A DNA stretch of 64,000 nucleotides from Streptomyces triticagri (GCF_003429565.1 NZ_QUAK01000064.1:62001-126000), one strand, 5' to 3'; positions 9,145 to 18,420 are shown, counted from the stretch's first letter. Notes: generated by a model not told the origin, from the sequence alone. A program made the numbers and translations.

Positions 9145-10323
9145 TTACCGCTGACCGCCGTCGAAATAGGCGGTCAGTTCCGGATCGAGTGGCGGCACGT
9201 CGTACGGTGCGCCGCCGTTGCGCAGGGACTGCGTGGCCATGTACCCGGCGGCGACGCTCATCCGCGCGGCCACCGGTGACGTGTCCGTGGCACCGCCGTC
9301 CCGCGCGAAGCGGCAGAACTCGTCGATGATCCGTCCGTCCGCGCCGCCGTGCGAGCCCGTCGCTTCCGGTACGCGATACGTGGCGTCGGCATCGGCGCGG
9401 TAACCGCTCGGCCCGGTGTTCCAGACCCGGACCTCCGCGCCGGGACTGTCACCGAAGTTCTCGAGCCGCCCCTGCGTGCCGATGACGGTGTAGCTGCGGA
9501 AGTAGTCCGGCGAGAAGTGACACTGCTGGTATGCGGCCAGGACGCCGTTGTCCAGGCGCATGTTCATCATCGAGACGTCCTCGACGTCCACGATGTGGTG
9601 GAGGTTCTTCCGCTCGCTCGGCGGCCATTCGAACTCGCGCAGCCAGCCCTCGGGGCGCGGGGTGTCCGGCTCGCGGCGCGGCAGGTCGCCGTGGAGCATC
9701 AGCTCGCCGAAGGCGTTCACACGAGTCGTGTAGCCGTCCACCAGCCAGTGCACGACATCGAGGTCGTGCGCGCCCTTCTGCAGCAGCAGGCCGGTGGTGC
9801 GGCGACGGTCGGCGTGCCAGTCCTTGAAGTAGTAGTCGCCGCCGTAGCTGACGAAGTGCCGCACCCAGACCGTCTTCGGCTCACCGATGTCCCCGCGTGC
9901 GATGAGGTCGCGCATCAGGCGTACGACGCCCATGTGGCGCATGTTGTGACCTACGTAGAGCCGCGTGCCGGTCTCGTACGCCGTGCGCAGGATGGCGTCG
10001 CACTGCTCCACGCTGATACCGAGCGGCTTCTCCACGAAGACCGCCTTGCCGGCCTTGAGCGCATCGCAGGCGACGGTCTCATGGGTGTCGTCGGGGGTGG
10101 CGACGAGCACGGCGTCGACGGCGTCGTCGGCGAGGAGCCCCCGATGGTCCCGGTGGGCCGCGGCGCCTTCGAACAGGCCCGGCACCGTGTCCCGCACGGC
10201 GGCGTCGGAGTCGGCGACGGCGGTCACGACGGAACCCCTGCCGGGGCGGTGGGCGGCCGTCGCGATGGAACGGCGCAGGCCTAGGCCGATCACACCGATG
10301 CGCAGGTCGTTGGTGGTGGTCAC
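9145..10323 (-). CDS. Gfo/Idh/MocA-family oxidoreductase
   Basis: 392 residues. The N-terminal Rossmann fold has IGVIGLGLRR and the family motif FVEKPLGISVEQCD (EKP); the C-terminal half is the substrate domain (LLLQKGAHDLDVVHWLVDG, with Lys/His/Asp as in relatives). These enzymes oxidise or reduce sugars, inositols or sugar acids with NAD(P). The GTG start overlaps the stop of the solute-binding-protein gene (GTGA), so it is translated with the importer and probably acts on the imported sugar. Confidence 0.87.
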   Translation of the reverse strand: MTTTNDLRIGVIGLGLRRSIATAAHRPGRGSVVTAVADSDAAVRDTVPGLFEGAAAHRDHRGLLADDAVDAVLVATPDDTHETVACDALKAGKAVFVEKPLGISVEQCDAILRTAYETGTRLYVGHNMRHMGVVRLMRDLIARGDIGEPKTVWVRHFVSYGGDYYFKDWHADRRRTTGLLLQKGAHDLDVVHWLVDGYTTRVNAFGELMLHGDLPRREPDTPRPEGWLREFEWPPSERKNLHHIVDVEDVSMMNMRLDNGVLAAYQQCHFSPDYFRSYTVIGTQGRLENFGDSPGAEVRVWNTGPSGYRADADATYRVPEATGSHGGADGRIIDEFCRFARDGGATDTSPVAARMSVAAGYMATQSLRNGGAPYDVPPLDPELTAYFDGGQR

Positions 10324-11975
10324 TTCTTCTTGCCCTTCGCCATGGCGGTCTCGTACTCGCTGCGCATCGCGTCACCGGCCGTGCGACGCCATTTCGGCAG
10401 GACGTCCTTCTTGAAGGACGCGATGGACTCGCGGCCGGCCACGATGTCCTTGAGCGCCTCGTTGAATTCGGCGCTCGACGACGCGCCCTTGCTCGCGTTG
10501 GTGTCGGAGAAGTAGCCGATGGTCGCGTTCGCCTGGGCGATCTTCATCAGCTCCACCTCGGTCTCGTGGATGCCCCGCGTCATCTCCGACTTGCCGGGCA
10601 GATACAGCGACTGGGGAGCGTTGGAGAAGAAGTTGATGGCCTGGCGGGTGGTGAGCACCTCCGCGTTCCCCTTGTCGTTGAGGACGACGTCGCCGTCCTT
10701 CGACCGGTCCCAGTGCCTGCCTTCCAGACCGTTGTCGAGGAAGAGCCGGGTCTCCGTGCCCATCGGGGCGCTGAGGAAGTCGAGCACCTTCAGAAGCGTC
10801 TTCACGCGCTTCTTCGGCACCTTGTTGTTGATCGCTGTGAAGCCGACCGAACCGTAGCCGTAACCCCAGGTCGGCTGCATTCCCTTCTCGGCGGCGAACG
10901 GGACGACCACCTTCTGCGGCCAGTCGTACATGGCACTGTCGTTGAGGAATCCGGGGAACGACTGGACGTGCAGTCCGAGGAACCCGCCCCCGAGCTTTTC
11001 CAGCGTCGTGCGCAGGTTTGGGTCCGGGTAGAACAGTCCGGCCTTCTGGCACTTGACGGCGAACTCGAGGCCGGCCAGGAATTCGTCGGTCTCGAAGGCG
11101 TTCACCAGCTTTCCGTCCTTCTCCTGCCACCCGTTCTGCACGCCGTACCACATGGCGAACTGGTTGAGGTGATTCACGTAGGCCGGCTCGAGCACCCACT
11201 TCTTGCGCTTGGTGTCGAGCAGGTCCTTCGCCTTCTCGAAGAAGTCCTGGGCGCTGTCGAACTGCAGCCCGCCGACAGGCTTCCAGAAGTCCTCGTTGGC
11301 GACATACACCTGGCCCATGCGGCCGTACGGGACGGCGTAGCCGGCGATCCGGCCGTTGACCACCGCGGTCTGCCAGGCGTACGGCGGGATGTTGGCGAGG
11401 TTCGGGTACTCCTTGACCGCGTCGCCGGACAGGTACTCCGTCAGATCGTGGAATTTCGCCTCGAGCAGCTGCGGGACGTTCTTCAGCCCCTGGTTGGGCG
11501 GGAACCACATCAGGTCCGGAAGGTCTCCGCCCGCGATGAGTGCGTTGAACTTGGAACGGTAGACGGATTCCTCGCCGAGACCGTTGACGATCGTCATGCG
11601 TATCTCGGAGCCGACGCGTTTGTTCAGCTCCTGCCAGTACGCGTTGCGCCGCATGGCCGGCGGCATCGTGGTGAAGGTCTCGGTGAGGGCCGTGATCGCC
11701 TCTCCGTCGCCCGGCGCGGGTCCCGAATGCTTCACCAGATTCTTCGGGTACCTGAGGTATCCGGCGTCCAGTCCCTGGGCATTGCCCGGCAGGTCCGGCT
11801 TCGGCACGTTCGCGGGTACGTATGCGGGCAGTTTCAGTTTGGCCGAAGCGGCAGCACCGGCACCGGATTTGGCGCCGGAGCCGCAGGCGGTGAGTGTTCC
11901 GCCGGCGGCGAGAGTGATTCCGGTGGCGCTTGCGGCGCCCAGGAAAGCGCGGCGATTGAATCCTTGACCAGCCAT
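10320..11975 (-). CDS. Sugar ABC transporter solute-binding lipoprotein, LplA/YtcQ-like
   Basis: 551 residues, long for a binding protein but normal for the LplA/YtcQ group that works with LplB/YtcP permeases. The N-terminus has RRAFLGAASATG followed by TLTACGSG: a twin-arginine signal with a lipobox Cys, so a membrane-anchored lipoprotein. Motifs such as LPDLMWFPPNQG, GYAVPYGRMGQVYVANEDF and PTWGYGYGSVGF fit a periplasmic-binding fold. The start at 11975 places the twin-Arg correctly; earlier codons look non-coding. It follows permease 2 with a 70-base gap. Confidence 0.87.
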   Translation of the reverse strand: MAGQGFNRRAFLGAASATGITLAAGGTLTACGSGAKSGAGAAASAKLKLPAYVPANVPKPDLPGNAQGLDAGYLRYPKNLVKHSGPAPGDGEAITALTETFTTMPPAMRRNAYWQELNKRVGSEIRMTIVNGLGEESVYRSKFNALIAGGDLPDLMWFPPNQGLKNVPQLLEAKFHDLTEYLSGDAVKEYPNLANIPPYAWQTAVVNGRIAGYAVPYGRMGQVYVANEDFWKPVGGLQFDSAQDFFEKAKDLLDTKRKKWVLEPAYVNHLNQFAMWYGVQNGWQEKDGKLVNAFETDEFLAGLEFAVKCQKAGLFYPDPNLRTTLEKLGGGFLGLHVQSFPGFLNDSAMYDWPQKVVVPFAAEKGMQPTWGYGYGSVGFTAINNKVPKKRVKTLLKVLDFLSAPMGTETRLFLDNGLEGRHWDRSKDGDVVLNDKGNAEVLTTRQAINFFSNAPQSLYLPGKSEMTRGIHETEVELMKIAQANATIGYFSDTNASKGASSSAEFNEALKDIVAGRESIASFKKDVLPKWRRTAGDAMRSEYETAMAKGKKK

Positions 11976-12045
11976 GATTCTCCTGAGAGTTGGGCAGGAA
12001 GAAGCGAAGAGGTGGAGACTGCGGTGCACGGAACTCGCCCCGTGG

Positions 12046-12975
12046 TCATCCCTTGATGGCGCCGGTGAGTACGCCCTTCACGAAGTACTTCTGCAGGAAG
12101 GGGTACACCGCGACGATCGGGGCCACCGCAAGGATGAGTACGGCCATCGACAGGGAGGTCGAGGAAGGGAGCACGGCGACCCCGAGTGCCTTGGCGTTGA
12201 AGGTGTCCCCTTGGAGTACGTACGAACGGAGAACCATCTGCAGGGGCAGTTTTTCTCCGTCGTTGATGTAGAGCATCGCGTTGAAGAAACTGTTCCAGTA
12301 CGTCACCGCATAGAAGAGGCCGACGACCGCGATCACGGCCTTGGACAGCGGCAGCACGATGGTGCAGAGAATTCTGAACTCCCCTGCGCCGTCGAGCTTT
12401 GCGGCTTCGTGCAGCTCGTCGGGGATCCCCTGGAAGAACGCGCGCATCACCACGATGTTGAAGGCGTTGAGCAGGGTCGGCACGATCAGCGCGCCGTAGG
12501 AGTCGAGCAGTCCGAGCTCCTGGACCACCAGGTAGTTCGGGATGACACCCGGGGTGAACAGGAAGGTGCCGAGCACGATCAGGAGCAGCGGCTTCCCCGC
12601 CGTGGTACCGGGGCGGGAGAGTCCGTACGCGAGGCTGATCGTGCACAGCAGGCTCAGCGCCGTGCCGATGAGCGTGACGCCGACACTCACCATGGCCGCT
12701 CGGGTGACCACTCCCCCGTCGAGGACGACGCGGTACGCCTCCAGGGTGGGCTCGGAGGGGAAGAGCACATACCCGCCGTTCGCCGCGAGTTCGTCCTTGG
12801 TGGCGAGCGATGTCCCGAGGCAGAGCAGGAACGGGTAGGCGACTGCGACGACCATGCCGATGACGACCAGGGTCTTCAGGACCTGGGTCGGGGTCCCGGG
12901 CTGCTCCATCCAGGCCGGGCGCTCCGGGTGCCGGCGCCGGTGACGCAGCGTCGCGCGGAAGGAGTCCGTGGTCAT
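12046..12975 (-). CDS. Carbohydrate ABC transporter permease 2 (YtcP/MalG-like)
   Basis: 309 residues, six membrane segments. It carries the EAA loop (DELHEAAKLDGAGEFRI, ~residues 200-216) that contacts the ATPase, and ends FVKGVLTGAIKG, typical of YtcP-type permeases. The ATG at 12975 overlaps the end of permease 1 by four bases. The frame also stays open through permease 1, but that part is a shadow. No ATPase is encoded here; a shared MsiK-type ATPase elsewhere is likely, as is usual in Streptomyces. Confidence 0.9.
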   Translation of the reverse strand: MTTDSFRATLRHRRRHPERPAWMEQPGTPTQVLKTLVVIGMVVAVAYPFLLCLGTSLATKDELAANGGYVLFPSEPTLEAYRVVLDGGVVTRAAMVSVGVTLIGTALSLLCTISLAYGLSRPGTTAGKPLLLIVLGTFLFTPGVIPNYLVVQELGLLDSYGALIVPTLLNAFNIVVMRAFFQGIPDELHEAAKLDGAGEFRILCTIVLPLSKAVIAVVGLFYAVTYWNSFFNAMLYINDGEKLPLQMVLRSYVLQGDTFNAKALGVAVLPSSTSLSMAVLILAVAPIVAVYPFLQKYFVKGVLTGAIKG

Positions 12976-14006
12976 CGTCGGTAGACCCCCTGTTCGCCGA
13001 GGCGGTGTGCGGCTTTGTTCGCGAGGTAGATGAGGGCGAAGCCGATCACGCCCTTCATCAGTCCGGCGGCGGTGGACATGCCCCAGTCGCCGTCCACGAC
13101 GCCGTGGAAGTACACATAGGTGTCGAGGACTTCGGACGCCTCCGCGCCCACGTTGTCGCGCTGCAGCAGGATCTGTTCGAAGCCGACGGAGAGGATGTCG
13201 CCCAGCCGCAGGATGAGCAGCATGATGATCACCGGCCGGATGCCGGGCAGGGTGACGTGCCAGATCCGGCGCCACCAGTTCGCGCCGTCGATCGCGGACG
13301 ACTCGTAGAGCGAGTTGTCGATGCTCGCCATGGCGGCCAGGAAGATGATCGCGCCCCAGCCGGCGTCCTTCCAGATCGCCTGAGAGGTGATCAGGAGGAA
13401 GAAGGTGTCCGGGTTGTTCATCAGGTTGCCGACACTGACGCCGTGCTCGTTGAGGTACGAGGTGACGGTGCCGGCGCCGCCGAAGATCTGCTGGAACATG
13501 CCGACGACCACGACCCACGACAGGAAGTGCGGGAGGTAGACCACCGTCTGCAGGAAGCGTCGACTGCGGCTGGATATCAGCGAGTTGAGGAACAGGGCGA
13601 GTGCGATCGGCGCCGGGAAGTACAGCAGCAGCTGGACCGCACTGATCTCGAGGGTGTTCTTGACCGCCGTCCAGAACTCCGGCTCCTGCACCAGGGCTTG
13701 GAAGTTGGTCCAGCCGACCATCGGGCTCTCCTTGAAGCCCAGATACGGCTGGTAGTCCTGGAACGCGATCACGTTCCCCGCGAGCGGCACATAGAAGAAG
13801 ACGACGAAGTACAGGATGCCGGGGACGCAGAGCAGGAGCAGTGTCCGGTCCCTGCGCAGTCGTTCGCGCAACGGCCGCTTGGTGACCTTCGCGCGGCGCT
13901 TGCGTTTGCGTCGCGAGGCGTCCGCCTTGGCACGGCCGTCGTCGGCCGGTGGTGGGTGGGGTACGACCGGGCTGGGCGAAGTCGAGGCCGCCGTCGACAC
14001 GGTCAC
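12972..14006 (-). CDS. Carbohydrate ABC transporter permease 1 (LplB-like)
   Basis: 344 residues. After a Pro-rich, basic cytoplasmic N-terminus (~55 residues) come six membrane segments, starting TLLLLCVPGILYFVVFFYVP. The EAA-type loop is SIDNSLYESSAIDGANWWRR. It starts at a GTG with GGAGG close upstream. It is the first gene of the leftward run permease 1 - permease 2 - binding protein - oxidoreductase - secreted lectin protein. Confidence 0.9.
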   Translation of the reverse strand: MTVSTAASTSPSPVVPHPPPADDGRAKADASRRKRKRRAKVTKRPLRERLRRDRTLLLLCVPGILYFVVFFYVPLAGNVIAFQDYQPYLGFKESPMVGWTNFQALVQEPEFWTAVKNTLEISAVQLLLYFPAPIALALFLNSLISSRSRRFLQTVVYLPHFLSWVVVVGMFQQIFGGAGTVTSYLNEHGVSVGNLMNNPDTFFLLITSQAIWKDAGWGAIIFLAAMASIDNSLYESSAIDGANWWRRIWHVTLPGIRPVIIMLLILRLGDILSVGFEQILLQRDNVGAEASEVLDTYVYFHGVVDGDWGMSTAAGLMKGVIGFALIYLANKAAHRLGEQGVYRR

Positions 14007-14046
14007 CTCCGATCAAGGGCGTTGCGCGAGGGCGCAGAAACGAAAA

Positions 14047-14084
14047 GCGGGGGTCCCCGGCCGAGGTATCGGCGAGGCCCCCGC
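14047..14084 (-). terminator. Hairpin between the deoR gene and the ABC operon
   Basis: GCGGGGGTC (14047-14055) pairs with GGCCCCCGC (14076-14084): nine base pairs including one wobble, with a further G/C-rich loop. It lies after the regulator's stop and before permease 1. If transcription comes from the regulator it is a terminator; if a promoter lies at 14110-14160 it sits in the operon leader. Confidence 0.5.
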
Positions 14085-14114
14085 ATCCTGCAACGCTGTC
14101 GCACGCGGTGACAA

Positions 14115-14160
14115 GAGGTGCTCGTTAACTCTTTGTTTATTGCATAACCAATCATCGGTC
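14115..14160 (-). promoter_or_regulatory. A/T-rich promoter/operator region of the ABC operon
   Basis: This is the only A/T-rich stretch between the regulator and the importer. It contains TTAACTCTTTGTTTATTGC and CAATCAT (14149-14155). The heptamer recurs at 15095-15101 and, inverted, at 15064-15070 in the divergent gap in front of the isomerase, so it is a plausible DeoR half-site. Confidence 0.45.
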
Positions 14161-14173
14161 ATGCATGTGGCCG

Positions 14174-14962
14174 TCAGGCCTGGACGACGGAGATGCCTCG
14201 TTCCTCGAACTCCTTCGCCTTCTGGGGGGCGCGGTCGTCCGTGACCAGGGTGTCGATGGCGGAGGGGCCGCAGATCCTGACGAACGCGTTGCCGCCCAGT
14301 TTGCTCGAGTCCGCGACCACCACCAGGCGGTCCGCCTGTGCGGCCAGCATCGAGTTGATGTCGGCCTCGTGCTCGCTGCGGGCGCTGGCGCCGCGCCGCG
14401 GATCGACCGCGTCGACACCGAGGAAGGCGATGTCCAGGCTGATGTCCCGCAGAATGCGCCCGGCCAGCGGCCCCACGAGCTCGTACGACAGGGGCATCGC
14501 CACGCCGCCGGTCGTCACCACCTTCACCTGCGGGCGCACCGCGAGTTCATGGGCGATGTTGAGGGCGTTGGTGACGACCGTGACCGCGGGCCCGTCGCCC
14601 GGCGCGTCGTCCAGCCAGTCGCCACGGGCGGCGAGCGCGCGGGCCACTTCGGTGGTGGTGGTACCGCCGTTGAGGCCGACCACCATGCCCCGTTCCACCA
14701 TGGCCGCGGTGGCCTTGCCGATGCGCTCCTTCTCCGCCGACTCCCGGACGGACTTGTAGCGCAGCGGCAGGTCGTACGCGGTGTCGGTGGGCAGTGCGCC
14801 GCCGCGGGTGCGCACCAGCAGCCGCTGTTCGGCGAGTTGGTCGAAGTCGCGGCGGACGGTCGCGGTGGAGACGCCGAGCTCGTCGGCGACCGCCTCCACC
14901 TCGAGCTGCTTGCGTTCGGCGAGCAGCCGCAGCAACTCACCGTGCCTCTCGTACCGGTTCAC
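14174..14962 (-). CDS. DeoR/GlpR-family (AgaR-like) sugar-responsive repressor
   Basis: 262 residues. The N-terminal winged helix reads ELLRLLAERKQLEVEAVADELGVSTATVRRDFDQLAEQRLLVR with the GGA signature of the family (RTRGGAL). Residues ~80-250 form the sugar-phosphate-binding DeoRC domain (LNGGTTTTEVARAL, VVTNALNIAHEL, VVADSSKLGG). It starts at GTG with GGAGAG upstream. Flanked by the importer operon downstream and the divergent SIS isomerase, it is the probable repressor of both. Confidence 0.88.
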   Translation of the reverse strand: MNRYERHGELLRLLAERKQLEVEAVADELGVSTATVRRDFDQLAEQRLLVRTRGGALPTDTAYDLPLRYKSVRESAEKERIGKATAAMVERGMVVGLNGGTTTTEVARALAARGDWLDDAPGDGPAVTVVTNALNIAHELAVRPQVKVVTTGGVAMPLSYELVGPLAGRILRDISLDIAFLGVDAVDPRRGASARSEHEADINSMLAAQADRLVVVADSSKLGGNAFVRICGPSAIDTLVTDDRAPQKAKEFEERGISVVQA

Positions 14963-15063
14963 TTCGCACCTCTCCTGATGGGTCCTGGCCAGGGATTACA
15001 GCATGGCGCCGGAGGGGCCTGGCGGTCCGGTGATCGACCGACGTTTCATCGGCATGCTTGAAC

Positions 15064-15101
15064 ATGATTGAAACTAGTATCTAGCATGCATTCTCAATCA
15101 T
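15064..15101. promoter_or_regulatory. Candidate DeoR operator between the divergent regulator and isomerase
   Basis: ATGATTGA (15064-15071) and TCAATCAT (15094-15101) form a perfect 8-base inverted repeat separated by 22 bases. Within the spacer lies CTAGTATCTAG (15074-15084), a second small palindrome. The arms match the CAATCAT heptamer in front of the importer operon. Confidence 0.55.
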
Positions 15102-15123
15102 CCGCCCCAGACGGGAGTGGTCC

Positions 15124-16011
15124 ATGCATCACGTAGCGACGGAACTCGCCAGCCAGCCCGAGTGCTGGCGCCGAGCCGCAGAACTCGGCGTCCAGGAATC
15201 GGCCGAGCTGCCCCGGCCGGGAGAGCGCATCGCCGTAGTGGGCTGCGGCACCTCGTACTTCATGGCGCAGGCCTATGCCGTGCTGCGTGAAAGTGCGGGT
15301 CACGGCGTGTCCGACGCCTTCGCCGCCTCCGAGTTTCCGGCCGGACGTGACTACGACCGGGTGGTGGCCCTCACCCGGTCGGGGACCACGACCGAGGTAC
15401 TGCGACTGCTCGACCAGTTGCGGGGCACGGTCCGTACGCTCGCCCTCACCGCGGACCCGCGGACCCGCGTCATGTCGGCCGCCGACGACGTCGTCGTACT
15501 CGACTTCGCCGACGAGCGGTCGGTGGTGCAGACCCGCTTCGCCACCTCGGCGCTGACGTTGCTGCGTGCGCACCTCGGGCTGCACACGGCCGCCTGCATC
15601 GACGACGCCGAGTCGGCGCTGGCGCGTCCGCTGCCCGAACAGCTGCTGCAGAGCACGCAGTTCAGCATCCTGGGCACCGGCTGGACCGTGGGTCTGGCCA
15701 ACGAGGCGGCCCTCAAGATGCGCGAAGCGTCCTTGTCGTGGACCGAGTCGTATCCGGCGATGGAGTACCGCCACGGTCCGATCTCCATCTCCACCGCGGG
15801 GACGGCCACTTGGATGCTCGGCGAGGCGCCGGAGGGCCTTGCCGACCAGGTGCGGGCCACCGGTGCCCACTGGGAGGCCGGCAGTCTCGACCCGCTCGCC
15901 GAGCTCGTCCGGGTCCAGCGCCTGGCGCTCGCGCTCGCGGAAGCGCGCGGGCTCGACCCGGACCGGCCACGGCATCTGACCCGGTCGGTGATCCTCGGCT
16001 CGGCCGCCTGA
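15124..16011 (+). CDS. SIS-domain sugar-phosphate isomerase, GlmS/AgaS-like
   Basis: 295 residues with two SIS folds: IAVVGCGTSYFMAQAYAVL (~residues 36-54) with VVALTRSGTTTEVL, and the second around FSILGTGWTVGLANEAALKMREA followed by SYPAMEYRHGPISIS, close to the isomerase half of GlmS. There is no N-terminal glutaminase domain, so it more probably isomerises or deaminates an amino-sugar phosphate than makes glucosamine-6-phosphate. Divergent from the DeoR regulator, which suggests that the imported compound is an amino sugar or derivative. Confidence 0.82.
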   Translation: MHHVATELASQPECWRRAAELGVQESAELPRPGERIAVVGCGTSYFMAQAYAVLRESAGHGVSDAFAASEFPAGRDYDRVVALTRSGTTTEVLRLLDQLRGTVRTLALTADPRTRVMSAADDVVVLDFADERSVVQTRFATSALTLLRAHLGLHTAACIDDAESALARPLPEQLLQSTQFSILGTGWTVGLANEAALKMREASLSWTESYPAMEYRHGPISISTAGTATWMLGEAPEGLADQVRATGAHWEAGSLDPLAELVRVQRLALALAEARGLDPDRPRHLTRSVILGSAA

Positions 16012-16080
16012 CATCGGTGCCGGACACCGACATCCGACGCCTGCGCCTGACACCGGGGTCCGGGCCGAACGGCCGCCGTG

Positions 16081-17040
16081 TCAGCGGTTCTTGAACGCGT
16101 CGATCGCGGCCCGGGTCACCCGGTGCATCGCGTCGCTTCCGGCGTGCCCGGAGTCCTCGACGATATGCAGCCGCGATCCGGGCCACGCCTTCGCCAGCTC
16201 CCAGGCGGTCCCGACGGGGCTTCCCATGTCGTGCCGGCCGTGCACAAGGACTCCGGGGATGCCGGCCAGTTTCTGCGCCTGGTTCAGGAGCTGGTCCTCC
16301 TGCAGCCAGGCGCCGTTGCTGAAGAAGTGGGCACAGATCCGCACGAACGCGATCTGTGCATCGGCGTCGCGGTCGCTGTACATTCCGGGCCGGCCGTTCG
16401 GCTCGCCCGAGACGACCGCGTCCTCCCAGGCGAGCCAGTGCGCGGCCGCGGCCTGCCGCACCGCCCGGTCCGGGCTCTCCATCAGCCGGGCATACGCAGC
16501 CAACAGGTCCCCGTCCCGGTCACGTTCAGGCACACCGTCGCGGAACCGGTCCCACGCCTCGGGGTAGAACCGCCCCGCACCCCGGTAGAGCCAGTCGATC
16601 TCGCTGCGTCGGGTCGTCGTCACCGCGGCGATGACCATCTCGCTCACACGCTGCGGGTGTTGCTGCGCGTAGGCCAGAGCCAGGGTGGAACCCCAGGAGC
16701 CGCCGTTGAGCAACCACTTCTCGACACCGAGGTGTTCGCGCAGCCGCTCCATGTCGTCGATCAGGTGCTGTGTGGTGTTCAGGGCCATGTCGGCCGACGG
16801 GTCGGCGGCGTGCGGGGTGCTGCGGCCGCAGTTGCGCTGGTCGAAGCGGATCACCCGGTAGCGCGCCGGATCCCAGGTTCGCGTCGGCCGCTGCGAGGCC
16901 CCGGACCCCGGGCCACCGTGGATGTTCAGGGCGGGTTTGCCCGCAGGGTTGCCGAGTTGCTCGTAGTGGATGAAGTTGCCGTCGCCGGTGTCGAGACGGC
17001 CCCGGTCGTAGGGGGTGATCGGTGGGTGAGGATCAGTCAT
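16081..17040 (-). CDS. pip: Proline iminopeptidase
   Basis: 319 residues, full length for the S33 family. Seen: the oxyanion segment [23 protein letters not shown], nucleophile elbow NGGSWGSTLALAYA, Asp in VHGRHDMGSPV and His in EDSGHAGSD. It releases N-terminal proline from peptides in the cytoplasm. No signal peptide. Convergent with the isomerase gene and apparently monocistronic. Confidence 0.92.
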   Translation of the reverse strand: MTDPHPPITPYDRGRLDTGDGNFIHYEQLGNPAGKPALNIHGGPGSGASQRPTRTWDPARYRVIRFDQRNCGRSTPHAADPSADMALNTTQHLIDDMERLREHLGVEKWLLNGGSWGSTLALAYAQQHPQRVSEMVIAAVTTTRRSEIDWLYRGAGRFYPEAWDRFRDGVPERDRDGDLLAAYARLMESPDRAVRQAAAAHWLAWEDAVVSGEPNGRPGMYSDRDADAQIAFVRICAHFFSNGAWLQEDQLLNQAQKLAGIPGVLVHGRHDMGSPVGTAWELAKAWPGSRLHIVEDSGHAGSDAMHRVTRAAIDAFKNR

Positions 17041-17092
17041 GGGCGACGACCCTACGGGGCCGGGCGACCGGCCCGCGGGTGCTGACGATCTG

Positions 17093-17248
17093 TCAGTAGT
17101 AGTGCCTGCGGCCGCCGATCATGTGGCCGGTGGTGCCGAGGATCCACAGGACTGCGCCGACGACGAGCAGTACGGCGCCGATCGTCGTGAGGAGGGAGAT
17201 TCCGGCGAAGAGGCCTATCAGGAGGAGGATGGCACCGAGGGCGATCAT
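17093..17248 (-). CDS. Small two-helix membrane protein (DUF6131-like)
   Basis: 51 residues starting MIALGAILLLIGLFAG, with two closely spaced hydrophobic helices and the ending HMIGGRRHYY. AAGGGAG before the ATG fixes the start at 17248. Proteins of this kind are common in actinomycetes and have no known function. The match to DUF6131 is from memory of its sequence pattern. Confidence 0.6.
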   Translation of the reverse strand: MIALGAILLLIGLFAGISLLTTIGAVLLVVGAVLWILGTTGHMIGGRRHYY

Positions 17249-17391
17249 GGTGACTCCCTTCCGGAGTGTTCGGTCGCGCTGCGGAGTTTCTTCTGTCGCG
17301 TACTCGACTGCGGTCTCTCGAGCGCGGTCTGTCGTGCACACTCCGGGTGCCCCGGTGGCTGCCGGTCATCCATCGACCGTGGGAGGACTTC

Positions 17392-18420
17392 TCAGGAGGC
17401 GCTGCGGGAGCGGTGGGTGCGCGTCCAGGCCAGCAGCCGGTCGGCCGTCCAGGTCGTCACGACCCGCTCGGCGGGCACGCCGCACTCCTCGGCCCGCGCA
17501 CAGCCGATGACCTGCCAGTCCAGCTGGCCGGGCGCGTGCGCATCGGTGTCCACGGAGAACAGCACCCCTGCGTCCACAGCCCGGCGCAGCAGGCGGCGCG
17601 GCGGATCGAGTCGCTCCGGACGGCAGTTGATCTCCACCGCGGTGTCCGCGGCCGCGCAGGCGGCGAACACCGCGTCCGCGTCGAACTGCGACTGCGGTCG
17701 GCCTCGTCCGGCGACGAGCCGCCCCGTGCAGTGGCCGAGGATGTCCGCCCGCGGGTCACTGACCGCCGCGATCAGGCGGCGTGTCATCGCCTGGGCGTCC
17801 ATGCGCAGTTTGGAGTGCACCGAGACGACCACGACGTCGAGGCGGTCGAGCAGTTCGGGTTCCTGGTCGAGGGTTCCGTCGTCGAGAATGTCGCACTCGA
17901 TGCCGGTGAGCAGCCGGAAGGGTTTCCAGCGTCGGTTGAGCGCGGCCACCACGTCGAGCTGCTCGCGCAGCCGTTCCGGGGAGAGTCCGCGCGCCACGGT
18001 CAGGCGCGGTGAGTGGTCGGTGAGTACGGCCCACTCATGGCCGATCGACTGTGCGGCCCGACCCATCGCCTCGATCGAACTGCCGCCGTCGGACCAGTCG
18101 GAGTGCAGGTGACAGTCGCCACGCAGGGCCGCCCGCAGGGCGGTTCCGCCCACCACGAGCGGAATGCCCGCTTCGCGCTCCAGGCGTTCCAGATACGCAG
18201 GTACGGTGCCGGCCAGCGCCTCACGTACGACGGTGGCCGTCTTGGGGCCGATGCCCTTGAGCGACTCCAGGGACCGGTCGGCGACGCGTCGCGCGGCCTC
18301 GCCCTCGGAGAGTCCTGCCACCACCTCGGCCGCGGTGCGAAAGGCCCGTACGCGATAGGTGGGGGCGCCGGCGCGCTCGAGGAGGAACGCGATCCGCTCC
18401 AGTCCTTCCACGGGATCCAT
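17392..18420 (-). CDS. PHP-domain protein with N-terminal helix-hairpin-helix (PolX-tail-like)
   Basis: 342 residues. The first ~80 carry a DNA polymerase beta/X-like helical part with helix-hairpin-helix (ESLKGIGPKTATVVREAL). Residues ~105-330 are a PHP phosphoesterase: CHLHSDWSDGG, VLTDHSPR, GIECDIL, VVSVHSKL, ILGHCTGR and SVDTDAH, giving the usual metal ligands. It resembles the C-terminal half of bacterial PolX without the polymerase domain. A 3'-phosphatase/exonuclease or histidinol-phosphatase-like role is possible. GGAGG upstream supports the start at 18420. Confidence 0.83.
   Translation of the reverse strand: MDPVEGLERIAFLLERAGAPTYRVRAFRTAAEVVAGLSEGEAARRVADRSLESLKGIGPKTATVVREALAGTVPAYLERLEREAGIPLVVGGTALRAALRGDCHLHSDWSDGGSSIEAMGRAAQSIGHEWAVLTDHSPRLTVARGLSPERLREQLDVVAALNRRWKPFRLLTGIECDILDDGTLDQEPELLDRLDVVVVSVHSKLRMDAQAMTRRLIAAVSDPRADILGHCTGRLVAGRGRPQSQFDADAVFAACAAADTAVEINCRPERLDPPRRLLRRAVDAGVLFSVDTDAHAPGQLDWQVIGCARAEECGVPAERVVTTWTADRLLAWTRTHRSRSAS

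Noticed and set aside
12976..14016. Apparent fusion of the two permeases in one open frame
   Set aside because: The upstream part is a frame shadow of permease 1; each permease has its own start and complete six-helix pattern.
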